Source: Dehalococcoides mccartyi (lineage in GTDB: Bacteria > Chloroflexota > Dehalococcoidia > Dehalococcoidales > Dehalococcoidaceae). From it: a DNA stretch of 64,000 nucleotides. A program made the position numbers and the translations under genes. The stretch lies in NCBI RefSeq assembly GCF_001889305.1, contig NZ_CP013074.1:496001-560000 (forward strand), read 5' to 3'. This document shows positions 47,447 through 56,029 of the stretch, in pieces (position 1 is the stretch's first letter; each line of letters starts with the position of its first letter). The notes below the pieces were generated by a model. The model was not told where the DNA came from, searched no databases, and saw only the letters and a program-made list of their open reading frames with translations.

Positions 47447-49219
47447 TTATTGTCTCCTCTGTTTCTGGTTTCGTCTGTCTTTAAGGCTGAATACACTGCG
47501 CAATTCTTCGTTGACCTTTACACACTGGTCATTCAGCGCCTGGTATTCAGCTGTTTCCGGCTGGTTGATTTCACTCAAGGCTTGGTTCAGTTTTACCGCC
47601 AAGTTCCTGAGGTATCTTTCTCTCAGCCTCAGGCATAGGTCGCAAAACTTATCCTCTATATTATCATTTGCCGCATTTTTATTCATCAAGTTGTCATAAT
47701 ATTCCCGCAGGTTTTCATCAAGACCCGCCCGCAGGGTATCTTTTTCGGCAGATTGATTATAAACAGTCAGCAATTCCCGGTACTGGGGTATTTCAAGATA
47801 TTCAGGGTGCAGTTTACCGGCAAAACGGGTAAGCTCTGCTGAGGTGAAAAGCAGACTAAGGGCATATTCCTCCAGAGCCGGGTTTTTGGCTGCTGAAACA
47901 GCTGTTGATGTGGTTTCTTTTTCTATAGCTTTGGTAATACGGGTTTCATTTTTCAGTTTTTTCATCCGTTCCAGTATACGGTTCTGGCTGGTGCTTACTA
48001 TTTCAGCCAGCTTGCCCAGGTAGTGGGACTGGCGTACTCCGTCTTCCATTCTGGATATTATGGGCAGCAGGCGGTCGGTCAGCCCGGCTTTGCCTGCGGC
48101 GGAACTCAGGTCCAGACCTTTCTGGCTGTGTTTAAATATATAGTCCAGCAGGGGGCGGGCATTATCCAGTATCTCCTGCCAGGTCTGGGGTGCATGGCGG
48201 ATAATTTCATCAGGGTCTTTGCCGCCTTCTGGTATGGCTACCCGTATTTCTGACTCTATCTGGTTCTCATAATCTATAGCCCTCAGGGTGGCTTCCTCAC
48301 CGGCCGAATCCGCATCCAGTCCCAATACCAGATTTTTGGTCTGGCGTTTTATTAAAGCTATCTGGCGGTCAGTCAGGGCAGTGCCCATACAGGCCACCGT
48401 GTTGGTAAAACCGCCTTGGTGGGACATGATGGCATCCATATAGCCTTCCACTATAATGGCCTGATTCTTTTCCCGTATGCTGGCAGAAGCCAGATGCAAA
48501 CCGTACAGCAGGCTGCTTTTATCAAAAAGGTCTGTCTGGGGGGAATTGCGGTATTTGGGCTGTGAGTTATCCATCACCCGCGCCCCGAAACCGGCTATCT
48601 GCCCTTTGTAGTTGGCAATGGGGTAAATAATATTATTGCGGAAGCGGTCATGAATCCGCCCCTCGTCAGAGCGGACTATTACACCAGCTTTCAGCAGTTC
48701 TTCATCTGTATAACTGCGTTCTTTAAGATAATCATAAAGCCCCTGCCATTCAGGCAGGGCGTATCCCAGTTGAAAGTCTGCCAGAGATTGGTCATTTAGC
48801 CCGCGTGATTTAAGGTAACTGCGGGCATTTTCGGCTTGGGGGCTGTTTAAAAGCAGGTTATGGTAATATTGGGCGGCTGCCAAATTTATTTCATACAGGC
48901 GCTCACGCTGGTCTCTGATTTGCGGGTTTATCTGGCTGGGCAAGCTTATGCCCGCTTTTTCAGCCAGCAGTTCCAGTGCCCCTTTAAAATCCAGCCCTTC
49001 TTTTTTCATTACGAAAGCAAAAATATCCCCGCCGGTATTGCAGGCTCCGAAACAGTGCCAGTTTTGGGCTTCGGGATAAACGAAGAAAGAGCCGTGTTTT
49101 TCGCTGTGAAAAGGGCAGATTCCGCGCATAGTGCGGCCTGCTTTGGTCAGTTTGGTATACTGGCCGATAAAGCTCACAATATCCAGTTTTTGCTTTATTT
49201 CTTCTACAGCGTCATTCAT
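47447..49219 (-). CDS. dnaG: DNA primase
   Basis: Primer-synthesising RNA polymerase, 590 aa. The N-terminal zinc-binding domain has CPFHSEKHGSFFV followed by HCFGACNTGGD, with C-x3-C where E. coli has C-x2-C. The catalytic core has the TOPRIM VEGYMDAI and GLDADSAG; the C-terminal part binds DnaB. It overlaps none of its neighbours and abuts rpoD with the stop directly before its start. Confidence 0.95.
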   Translation of the reverse strand: MNDAVEEIKQKLDIVSFIGQYTKLTKAGRTMRGICPFHSEKHGSFFVYPEAQNWHCFGACNTGGDIFAFVMKKEGLDFKGALELLAEKAGISLPSQINPQIRDQRERLYEINLAAAQYYHNLLLNSPQAENARSYLKSRGLNDQSLADFQLGYALPEWQGLYDYLKERSYTDEELLKAGVIVRSDEGRIHDRFRNNIIYPIANYKGQIAGFGARVMDNSQPKYRNSPQTDLFDKSSLLYGLHLASASIREKNQAIIVEGYMDAIMSHQGGFTNTVACMGTALTDRQIALIKRQTKNLVLGLDADSAGEEATLRAIDYENQIESEIRVAIPEGGKDPDEIIRHAPQTWQEILDNARPLLDYIFKHSQKGLDLSSAAGKAGLTDRLLPIISRMEDGVRQSHYLGKLAEIVSTSQNRILERMKKLKNETRITKAIEKETTSTAVSAAKNPALEEYALSLLFTSAELTRFAGKLHPEYLEIPQYRELLTVYNQSAEKDTLRAGLDENLREYYDNLMNKNAANDNIEDKFCDLCLRLRERYLRNLAVKLNQALSEINQPETAEYQALNDQCVKVNEELRSVFSLKDRRNQKQRRQ

Positions 49220-49220
49220 A

Positions 49221-50258
49221 TTATTCAGCCAGATTAAGTTCTTTAGCCAGCCTCAGGGTGAATAGGTCTGTCATACCCGCAATATAATCAACAACCCTCT
49301 GTTCAGGTTTATCAGACAGGGCTATATATTCCATGGGCAGCAAATCCTGATGGTCTACCAGATATTTGTATAACAAACGGACTATTTCCCTTTCATGTTC
49401 GGCCTTACGGTCTTTGCTCTGATATACCTGTTCAAACAGGAAATCCCGAAGGGTATTGCTGGCACTCAGCACCTTGTTGCTCATGGTAACTTCCGGCTCC
49501 GCACCGGGAATCAGCCCTGTGCATGACCACGAACTTTTTATAATATCACACACCATGGTGTTTATCCGCTGGGAATGGCTGTTGCCCAGCACCGAAACCG
49601 CACCCAGCGGCAGGTCATTTGCTTTGATAATGCCTGCCCGGATAGAGTCCAGGATGTCATGGTTTATATAGGCAACCGCATCTGCAATCCGGCAAATCTG
49701 CCCTTCAAAAGTTGCGGCCTTGTTATGCACTTCCCCGAGTATGTTTGAGCGTGACTTAGAGTGGTTGAGTATGCCATCACGTACTTCAAAGCTTAGGTTA
49801 AGGCCATGCCCGTTTTTTTCCAGCAGGTCCACCACCCGAAGGCTCTGTTCGTTATGGTGAAAACCTTTAGTATAAAGCTCGTTTAAAACCTCTTCGCCGG
49901 CATGTCCAAAAGGGGTATGTCCCAGATCATGTCCCAGGCAAATGGCTTCGGTCAGGTCTTCGTTAAGGTTGAGCGCCCGGGCAATAGTCCGGGCTATCTG
50001 GGTAACCTCTAGCGTATGAGTAAGGCGGGTCACAAAGTGGTCACCCAAAGGGGCAATGAAGACCTGGGTTTTGTGCTTTAAGCGGCGAAAGGCCTTGGAA
50101 TGTATAATCCGGTCCCGGTCACGCTGGAAACAGGTGCGAACCGGGTCCGGATCTTCTGCTTTTTGCCTGCCACGGGAAAGGCGGCTTTTAACCGCGTAAG
50201 GGGAGAGGTTCTCCTCTCTTGCTTCAATGCGCTCCCTTATGCGAAGCTCGCTAATCAT
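49221..50258 (-). CDS. dgt: dGTPase-like HD triphosphohydrolase
   Basis: HD-domain deoxynucleotide triphosphohydrolase, 345 aa, of the Dgt-like group. RDRDRIIHSKAFRRLKHKTQVFI, RLTHTLEVTQIARTIA and ICLGHDLGHTPFGHAGEEVL (metal-binding HD) are signatures. It limits dNTP pools in characterised members; which nucleotide it prefers is not visible. Overlaps ppsA by 4 bp (ATGA) and stands directly before dnaG, a common arrangement. Confidence 0.93.
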   Translation of the reverse strand: MISELRIRERIEAREENLSPYAVKSRLSRGRQKAEDPDPVRTCFQRDRDRIIHSKAFRRLKHKTQVFIAPLGDHFVTRLTHTLEVTQIARTIARALNLNEDLTEAICLGHDLGHTPFGHAGEEVLNELYTKGFHHNEQSLRVVDLLEKNGHGLNLSFEVRDGILNHSKSRSNILGEVHNKAATFEGQICRIADAVAYINHDILDSIRAGIIKANDLPLGAVSVLGNSHSQRINTMVCDIIKSSWSCTGLIPGAEPEVTMSNKVLSASNTLRDFLFEQVYQSKDRKAEHEREIVRLLYKYLVDHQDLLPMEYIALSDKPEQRVVDYIAGMTDLFTLRLAKELNLAE

Positions 50259-52531
50259 TTAATCTTTAATTTGGCCTCTGCCTTGGCAATAATCTCGCGG
50301 GTAGTGCCTATCATGTCAGGACTGACAGAAACCGAGGTTATGCCCCAGGAGACCAGCTTTTCAGTCAGTTCAGGGTAAACCGAAGGTGCCTGTCCGCAGA
50401 TGGAGGCGGTAATACCGCGGCGGGCAGCGGTGGTAACGGCTTTTTCCAGGGCTACCAAAACTGCTTCATTGCGTTCGTCAAAGGTTTCGCGCAGCATTTC
50501 GCTGTCACGGTCAACACCAAGTATCAGCTGGGTGAGGTCATTTGAACCTATGGAAATGCCATCTATACCGGCATCAATAAACTTGTCAATCAGGAAGATA
50601 TTGGAGGGTACTTCCACCATCATCCAGAGTTTGAAATCAGGCCCTCTTTTCAGCCCCTCATCTTCAAGTATCTGTTTTACTTTTTTCAGCTCATCTACGG
50701 TACGGACAAAGGGAAGCATAACGTAGACATTCGGATAGTCCTTGCGTACCCGCTTGATGGCTTCGATTTCCATCTTGAATACTTCAATATCTTTAATATA
50801 GCGGGAAACACCGCGGTACCCCAGCATGGGGTTTTCTTCCTGGCCTTCATATTTATCGCCGCCCAGCAGATCACGGTATTCGTTAGTCTTAAAGTCATTG
50901 GTGCGGTAGACTACCGGTCGGGGATGGAACGCTTTGGCGAAGGACAAAACACCTTCGTATACCTGCTGGATATATTCTTCCTGCTGGCCCATTTCTATCA
51001 TGTAGCGGGGGTGTTTGCCTATCTGGCTGAATATAAATTCAGCTCTCAGTAGACCTACTCCATCTACATTGCGGGCGGCTACTTTATCAGCCAGTTCAGG
51101 CTGGGCTAAGTTTACATAAACGCGGGTTTTGGTGCGGATAGCTTCACGTACTATAGAAGCTATGCTGCTGGTTTTTACGTTGCGGGTTACCTTACCGTTA
51201 TAAACCTTGCCGTGAGTACCGTCAACGGTAATCATCTGGCCGTTCTTAAGCAGTTTGGTGGCTTCACCGGTACCTACCACGCAGGGGATACCCAGTTCAC
51301 GGCTGACAATGGCAGCGTGGGAGGTGCGTCCGCCGCGGTTGGTTACAATGGCAGCGGCCCGTTTCATGGCGGGTACAAAGTCAGGGGTGGTCATTTCGGC
51401 TACCAGAATATCCCCCTGATTTACCAGATCTATTTCGGAGGGATCTTGAAGCACTTTGACTTCGCCGGTAGCCAGACCGGGTGAAGCGGCCGCACCCTGC
51501 AGCAGAATGGGTGCTTCAATCTCGGGTTCCAGTTCACTGGCATCTTTCAGTGCGGTAACAGGGCGGGACTGGACAATGTAAATTTCGTTTTCTTCTTTTG
51601 CCCATTCAATATCCTGAGGGCCGCTGTAGTGCTTCTCAATAAGCATGGCCAGTTTGGCCAGTGTAATAATATCGTCTTCGGTAATCTTTTGCTGTTCCTG
51701 CTTGGCTGAGGGTACCGGTTGCCAGTAATTGTTGCCGGATTCATCTTCGGCGCCTGAAGCTGAATTGCCGTTTTTGCGTACCAGCCGCCTTTCCTGATGG
51801 CTGATAGTCCTTGAAAGAACCGACGGCCCTTCTTTATCTATAATATAAAGGTCCGGTGTAATTTCCCCTGACACCAGACCTTCTCCCAGACCGTATATGG
51901 CTTCAATTACTATTTTAGTGGGGTCTGAAGTGATGGGTTCAATAGTGAAGCAGACACCGGAAGCCTGTGACTGTACCATTTTTTGTACCGGTACGGCGAT
52001 GCCAACCTGCAGGTGGTCAAAGTTTTGCTGTACCCTGTAGTAAATAGCTCTGGCCTCAAACAAAGAAGCCCAGCATTTCTGAACAGCCTTAACAACTTCG
52101 TCACCGCCCTCTATATTAAGGTAGGTGCTTTGCTGGCCGGCAAAAGACGCTTCCGGCAAATCCTCAGCCGTAGCTGATGACCGTACTGCTACCAAGCCTT
52201 GCCCCATTTTCTCATATGCAACCTTAATCTGGGTGGCAAGTTCGGCAGGCAGGGGGGTGGAGAGAATCATTTCCTTTACGATGTTAGCAACAGCTGCAAG
52301 TTGTTTGGAATCATTGATATCCAGTGACTCAAGAGCCTTGCTGATGGACGGGCGAAGGTTTGAGCTGTTTATGAAGTCAAAATAGGCATTGGCTGTTACG
52401 ATATAACCGGGAGGTACAGGGATACCGGCGCCGGTCATTTCGCCTAAATTAGCGCCTTTACCGCCGACCAGAGGGATATCGTTCTTCGTAACTTCGTTAA
52501 ACCAGACAATAGCCTCATGACCTTTTTGCAT
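50255..52531 (-). CDS. ppsA: Phosphoenolpyruvate synthase
   Basis: Converts pyruvate and ATP to PEP, AMP and phosphate for gluconeogenesis, 758 aa. The N-terminal nucleotide domain has KGANLGEMTGAGIPVPPGY and RSSATAEDLPEASFAGQQ; the phosphohistidine site is GGRTSHAAIVSRELGIPC; the C-terminal TIM barrel carries the catalytic Cys in ASICGQAPS. GGAG lies upstream of the ATG. For an organism living on acetate and CO2 this enzyme would supply PEP. It heads the dgt-dnaG-rpoD unit. Confidence 0.95.
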   Translation of the reverse strand: MQKGHEAIVWFNEVTKNDIPLVGGKGANLGEMTGAGIPVPPGYIVTANAYFDFINSSNLRPSISKALESLDINDSKQLAAVANIVKEMILSTPLPAELATQIKVAYEKMGQGLVAVRSSATAEDLPEASFAGQQSTYLNIEGGDEVVKAVQKCWASLFEARAIYYRVQQNFDHLQVGIAVPVQKMVQSQASGVCFTIEPITSDPTKIVIEAIYGLGEGLVSGEITPDLYIIDKEGPSVLSRTISHQERRLVRKNGNSASGAEDESGNNYWQPVPSAKQEQQKITEDDIITLAKLAMLIEKHYSGPQDIEWAKEENEIYIVQSRPVTALKDASELEPEIEAPILLQGAAASPGLATGEVKVLQDPSEIDLVNQGDILVAEMTTPDFVPAMKRAAAIVTNRGGRTSHAAIVSRELGIPCVVGTGEATKLLKNGQMITVDGTHGKVYNGKVTRNVKTSSIASIVREAIRTKTRVYVNLAQPELADKVAARNVDGVGLLRAEFIFSQIGKHPRYMIEMGQQEEYIQQVYEGVLSFAKAFHPRPVVYRTNDFKTNEYRDLLGGDKYEGQEENPMLGYRGVSRYIKDIEVFKMEIEAIKRVRKDYPNVYVMLPFVRTVDELKKVKQILEDEGLKRGPDFKLWMMVEVPSNIFLIDKFIDAGIDGISIGSNDLTQLILGVDRDSEMLRETFDERNEAVLVALEKAVTTAARRGITASICGQAPSVYPELTEKLVSWGITSVSVSPDMIGTTREIIAKAEAKLKIK

Positions 52532-52831
52532 TAGTAGATCTCCTTCATCTATGACGGTTCAGGTAGTTTATGATAGCACACCCAGACATTTAAAATCATT
52601 ATTCTGGAGCTATGTATTATTCCATAAACTCACCCATCTTTGCAAAGTTTTGCTTGAGAAATATTAAGATAGCTTAGAGGGATGTAGAGTATTAAGGATT
52701 TGGGCTAATATGTCTACAATACTGTCAGAGGTCATAGATTGTTATAGATAGGTACGCAAATTGACACTCCATTTCTTTGGGGGTAGAATTCATGGTACGC
52801 CGTCAGGCAAACTTAGGAGGCAGATAATAAT
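52532..52831. other. Intergenic region between divergent operons
   Basis: About 300 bp between ppsA (-) and the bifunctional nuclease gene (+). It holds a strong plus-strand promoter (52761-52789) and an AGGAGG for the downstream gene (52815-52820). For ppsA I saw only a loose TATCAT on the minus strand near 52579. No ORF, tRNA or clear riboswitch fold was found by eye. Confidence 0.6.
52761..52789 (+). promoter_or_regulatory. Promoter of the bifunctional nuclease gene
   Basis: TTGACA (52761-52766), 17-bp spacer, TAGAAT (52784-52789): a perfect -35, optimal spacing and a near-perfect -10. Start expected near 52796, giving a leader of about 36 bases. Confidence 0.8.
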
Positions 52832-53401
52832 ATGATAGAAATGACGATAGACAGCATAAGGGTTAGCCTGATGAATTATCAGAGGGTAGTTTTGCTTAAG
52901 GAAAAGACCTCTGACCGTTATCTGCCTATTTGGATTGGTACAGCTGAGGCTGAGGCTATTGCAGTTAAGCTGCAGGGGGTGGCAGTTCCCCGCCCTTTGA
53001 CCCATGACCTCCTCGGTACAGTTATAGATGTGCTGGGTGCAAAGGTACGCTCCATAGTGGTAGATGACCTGAAAAATGACACTTTTTACGCTAAGATATT
53101 ATTAGAGGTAGACAGCGAGCAAATGGAAATAGATTGCCGCCCGTCAGATGCTCTGGCACTTGCGGTAAGGGTGAATGTACCTATATATGCGGCTGACAGT
53201 GTACTGGAAAAAGCCAGCATCATGCTGGACCGCGAACAGGATAAACGGGCGATGGACGAAATGGATTTGCCCGAACCACCCGCCGGCGGCAAGGGTGAAA
53301 AGACCCGTAAGGCCAGTGACGAAGAGATTAAAAGGCTGTCAGCTTTCCGTGATTTTGTAGATAACCTGGACCTTGAGGATTTTGACAAGCGTAAATCCTG
53401 A
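52832..53401 (+). CDS. Bifunctional nuclease-domain protein (DUF151)
   Basis: A 189-aa protein of the BFN/DUF151 family. MTIDSIRVSLMNYQRVVLLKEKTSDRYLPIWIGTAEAEAIAVKLQG and IDCRPSDALALAVRVNVPIYA are the family core; a charged extension of about 50 residues follows. Plant members have RNase/DNase activity, bacterial roles are unclear. AGGAGG precedes the ATG by 11 bases. It stands upstream of the ATP synthase operon, which has its own promoter in the gap. Confidence 0.9.
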   Translation: MIEMTIDSIRVSLMNYQRVVLLKEKTSDRYLPIWIGTAEAEAIAVKLQGVAVPRPLTHDLLGTVIDVLGAKVRSIVVDDLKNDTFYAKILLEVDSEQMEIDCRPSDALALAVRVNVPIYAADSVLEKASIMLDREQDKRAMDEMDLPEPPAGGKGEKTRKASDEEIKRLSAFRDFVDNLDLEDFDKRKS

Positions 53402-53426
53402 GAAGTATTAATACACAGCAGTTTTC

Positions 53427-53455
53427 TTGACCTAAAGAACTAATTCTGGTATGCT
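53427..53455 (+). promoter_or_regulatory. Promoter of the ATP synthase operon
   Basis: TTGACC (53427-53432), 17-bp spacer, TATGCT (53450-53455), about 22 bp upstream of the atpI ATG and its GAGG. Confidence 0.65.
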
Positions 53456-53476
53456 ACTTTGCGTTTTGAGGCTGTA

Positions 53477-53692
53477 ATGAACAAATGGGGTACAGGTCTT
53501 CAGTATCTTGGTTTGGGCTGGTATATTGCCCTTGTCATATTGCTGGGGACTCTGGGCGGCAGATGGCTGGACGAGACTTTTGGTCTTTCACCCCTGTTCT
53601 TACTGATCGGTCTTTTAAGCGGAGTTTTTCTGGCCTTTTACGGCGTTTATCGGTTGCTGCCGAAGATAACTAACAACGGTAAAGGGAATTGA
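53477..53692 (+). CDS. atpI: AtpI/AtpQ-like ATP synthase accessory protein
   Basis: A 71-aa protein with two membrane helices (about 11-29 and 39-60) of the AtpI/AtpZ-like group encoded at the head of atp operons; such proteins help c-ring assembly or Mg transport. The conserved LGGRWLDETFG between the helices matches the family. ATG 53477 follows GAGG at five bases; the upstream TTG at 53459 is not needed. It slightly precedes atpB. Confidence 0.85.
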   Translation: MNKWGTGLQYLGLGWYIALVILLGTLGGRWLDETFGLSPLFLLIGLLSGVFLAFYGVYRLLPKITNNGKGN

Positions 53693-53694
53693 CA

Positions 53695-54639
53695 GTGCCA
53701 AAGAAAAAGATTTTAGGTATGCCCATGCCGGTATTCTGGCCAGTAATGATAGCTATACTGGCAATTTTAGCGGTCGGTTTCCTGTCCGGCCCTATAGGTG
53801 TCGCCCTCTTTGGTGATCTTGGATTTCCTGACTGGATGAAAATTACCACCCCTAAGCCGGAGCTTCCGGCAGCCGAGCTTTTCAGTATTGGTCCTGTAGT
53901 AATTACTAATACTATCCTTACCGCATGGATTACCATTCTGGTGCTGGTGGGTCTGAGTATTGCTGCCACCCGCAAAATGAAACTCGTTCCCGGTCGTCTT
54001 CAGGGTGCTTTGGAGATGGTGCTTAGCTGGATTTACAATATGTGTGTCGATGCTGCCGGTGAGAAATTCGGACGTAAGTTTTTCCCTCTGGTTGCTACTA
54101 TCTTCCTTTTTATCATAGTAAATGCATGGATGAACCTTTTACCCGGTTACAATACCATATTTATAGAGCTGGGCAACGGCCACGAAGCTCACTTGCTCCG
54201 TGGTGCTAACACCGATATTAACCTGCCTCTGGCTTTGGCTGCCATCACCTTTTTTATGGTGGAGTACTGGGGCATCAAAACCCTGGGCGGTTTTCATTAT
54301 CTCAGCAAATTTTTCAACTTCAAACCCCTTATAAATGCCTTCAGACACAAAGAAGGGGTAATCGGTATATTTAACGGCTTTATTACTATCTTTGTGGGTT
54401 TACTGGAATTTTTCTTGGAGTTTGTCCGTATCATCAGCCTGACCTTCCGTCTTTTCGGCAATATGATAGGCGGCGAAATCCTTATACTTATGATTACGTT
54501 CCTTGCGCCGTTCATTATCGGCATACCTTTCTATGGTCTTGAAATGCTGGTAGGTTTCGTACAGGCGCTGGTGTTCTGCAACTTGGCTCTGGTCTTCTCC
54601 CTGATAGCGGTTACGCCTCACGGGGAAGAAAATCATTAA
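53695..54639 (+). CDS. atpB: ATP synthase F0 subunit a
   Basis: Membrane subunit a of the F-type ATP synthase, about 314 aa. The essential Arg lies in the helix block ISLTFRLFGNMIGGEILILMI, and the last helix FVQALVFCNLALVFSLIAV completes the proton half-channels. GTG 53695 with AAAGGG in front is preferred over TTG 53689, which overlaps the atpI stop. The N-terminal 80 residues hold an extra hydrophobic helix (about 8-27), making it longer than the E. coli protein (271 aa). Confidence 0.93.
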   Translation: MPKKKILGMPMPVFWPVMIAILAILAVGFLSGPIGVALFGDLGFPDWMKITTPKPELPAAELFSIGPVVITNTILTAWITILVLVGLSIAATRKMKLVPGRLQGALEMVLSWIYNMCVDAAGEKFGRKFFPLVATIFLFIIVNAWMNLLPGYNTIFIELGNGHEAHLLRGANTDINLPLALAAITFFMVEYWGIKTLGGFHYLSKFFNFKPLINAFRHKEGVIGIFNGFITIFVGLLEFFLEFVRIISLTFRLFGNMIGGEILILMITFLAPFIIGIPFYGLEMLVGFVQALVFCNLALVFSLIAVTPHGEENH

Positions 54640-54679
54640 TTCAGTATTATGCAATTAGAACAAGGGAGGAAAAACAATA

Positions 54680-54910
54680 GTGGAAGCTGATGTAATCAAA
54701 CTCTTAGCGGCTGGCTTGGCAATGGGTCTGGGTGCAATTGGCCCTGGTATCGGTGTAGGTATTCTGGGTTTTGGTGCTTTGCAGGCTATCGGCCGCAATC
54801 CTGAAGCCAAGGGTTCTATCTTTACCAACATGATCCTTTTGGTGGCTTTCGCTGAGTCCATCGCCATCTTTGCGCTGGTTATCTCTATCGTACTTATTTT
54901 CGTTGCCTAA
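54680..54910 (+). CDS. atpE: ATP synthase F0 subunit c
   Basis: Ring subunit of 76 aa, two hydrophobic helices joined by the polar loop RNPEAKG. The ion-carrying Glu59 lies in AFAESIAIF. At the helix-1 position where sodium-type rings have Gln, this protein has Val26 (GPGIGVG), so protons are the likelier coupling ion, though the Ser following Glu59 is shared with sodium types. GTG start, with GGGAGG upstream. Confidence 0.95.
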   Translation: MEADVIKLLAAGLAMGLGAIGPGIGVGILGFGALQAIGRNPEAKGSIFTNMILLVAFAESIAIFALVISIVLIFVA

Positions 54911-54934
54911 GGGGCATAATACAGGAGGAAACCG

Positions 54935-55444
54935 GTGGAAAAACTGGCAGAACTGGGAATAAATATACCTTCTTTCATAGCCCAGATTGTAAACTTCGGT
55001 TTACTCTTAGGTCTGCTGTATCTGTTTGCCTATAAACCCATTCTGGCCAAACTTGACGAGCGTTCTGCCCGTATCAAGGAAAGCATGGAACGGACAGACC
55101 AGGTAAAGGAACAGGCCCAACGGGCGGAAGAAGAGTTTAAAAAGAAGATTGGCGAAGCCAGCCAGCAGGGTCAGCTGGTGATTGAACGGGCTGTGAAGAC
55201 CGGTGATGAAATCCGCCAGAAGGCCATAGAGGAAGCTAAGGCTGAAGCTGAAGCTATGCTTAGCCGCGCCCGGACTGAAATACGTCAGGAACGTGATGAG
55301 GTAGTGGACCAGCTGCGCAAGGAATTTGCCGAACTGACCATTTTGGCGGCCGGCAAGGTTATTGACCAATCTTTAGATAAAAAAGCGCATCAGGCGCTGA
55401 TTGACAGTGTGCTTGAAAATAGCACCAACCTGCGAAAAAATTAA
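54935..55444 (+). CDS. atpF: ATP synthase F0 subunit b
   Basis: Peripheral stalk subunit, 169 aa. One N-terminal membrane helix (about 11-30, FIAQIVNFGLLLGLLYLFAY) then a long charged helix forming the b-b dimer coiled coil (40-130). GTG start with AGGAGG six bases upstream. Standard position after atpE. Confidence 0.95.
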   Translation: MEKLAELGINIPSFIAQIVNFGLLLGLLYLFAYKPILAKLDERSARIKESMERTDQVKEQAQRAEEEFKKKIGEASQQGQLVIERAVKTGDEIRQKAIEEAKAEAEAMLSRARTEIRQERDEVVDQLRKEFAELTILAAGKVIDQSLDKKAHQALIDSVLENSTNLRKN

Positions 55445-55464
55445 AAGAGAGCAACGGAGAAGCA

Positions 55465-56007
55465 GTGGCCAAAAGAGTTTATGCTATAGCCATGCGTTAT
55501 GCGCAGGCATTATACGAACTGGCTAAGGAGCAAAAGTCTCTGGATAAGTGGCAGGAAGATTTACAGGATCTTTCCAGCCTTACAGAGGATGCTTCGGTTG
55601 CTGAGTTTCTCAGCAACCCCAAAATTGCCTCTGCCAGAAAACACAAGGTCCTTGCCAAGCTGAGTAATATAGACCCGCTGATGCTGAACCTGGTGGATAT
55701 GCTGGTGGCTACCCGCAGGCTGGGTATCATGAGGGCTGTTTCAGGTGAGTACAACCGTTTGCTGAATGAGGCCAGAGGGGTGGAGGATGCTATTGTAACC
55801 ACTGCCAAGCCTTCCAGCGAAGCGGATATTGAAATAATCAGACAGCAGTTAAGCAAGATAACCGGGAAAAAGATAAATGTAGTAACTGCAACAGACCCCG
55901 GCTTGATAGCTGGTCTGAAAGCCAGAATCGGGGATAAACTGATAGATGGTTCTGTCAGTCGGAGGCTGGTCTTACTGCAAAACGAAATCAGTCAGGGACG
56001 TATTTGA
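55465..56007 (+). CDS. atpH: ATP synthase F1 subunit delta
   Basis: 180-aa delta subunit (OSCP) joining the stalk to F1. RVYAIAMRYAQALYELAKE is the typical N-terminus, and the C-terminal DPGLIAGLKARIGDKLIDGSVSRRL is the family signature. GTG start, GGAG upstream. Confidence 0.95.
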   Translation: MAKRVYAIAMRYAQALYELAKEQKSLDKWQEDLQDLSSLTEDASVAEFLSNPKIASARKHKVLAKLSNIDPLMLNLVDMLVATRRLGIMRAVSGEYNRLLNEARGVEDAIVTTAKPSSEADIEIIRQQLSKITGKKINVVTATDPGLIAGLKARIGDKLIDGSVSRRLVLLQNEISQGRI

Positions 56008-56029
56008 TAACCCTCAGGAGGTGGCGTAA

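Noticed and set aside
47052-47699. Ser-rich plus-strand ORF of 215 aa opposite rpoD/dnaG
   Set aside because: Spans the antisense of two essential genes including their junction; serine-rich composition comes from reverse reading of acidic codons.
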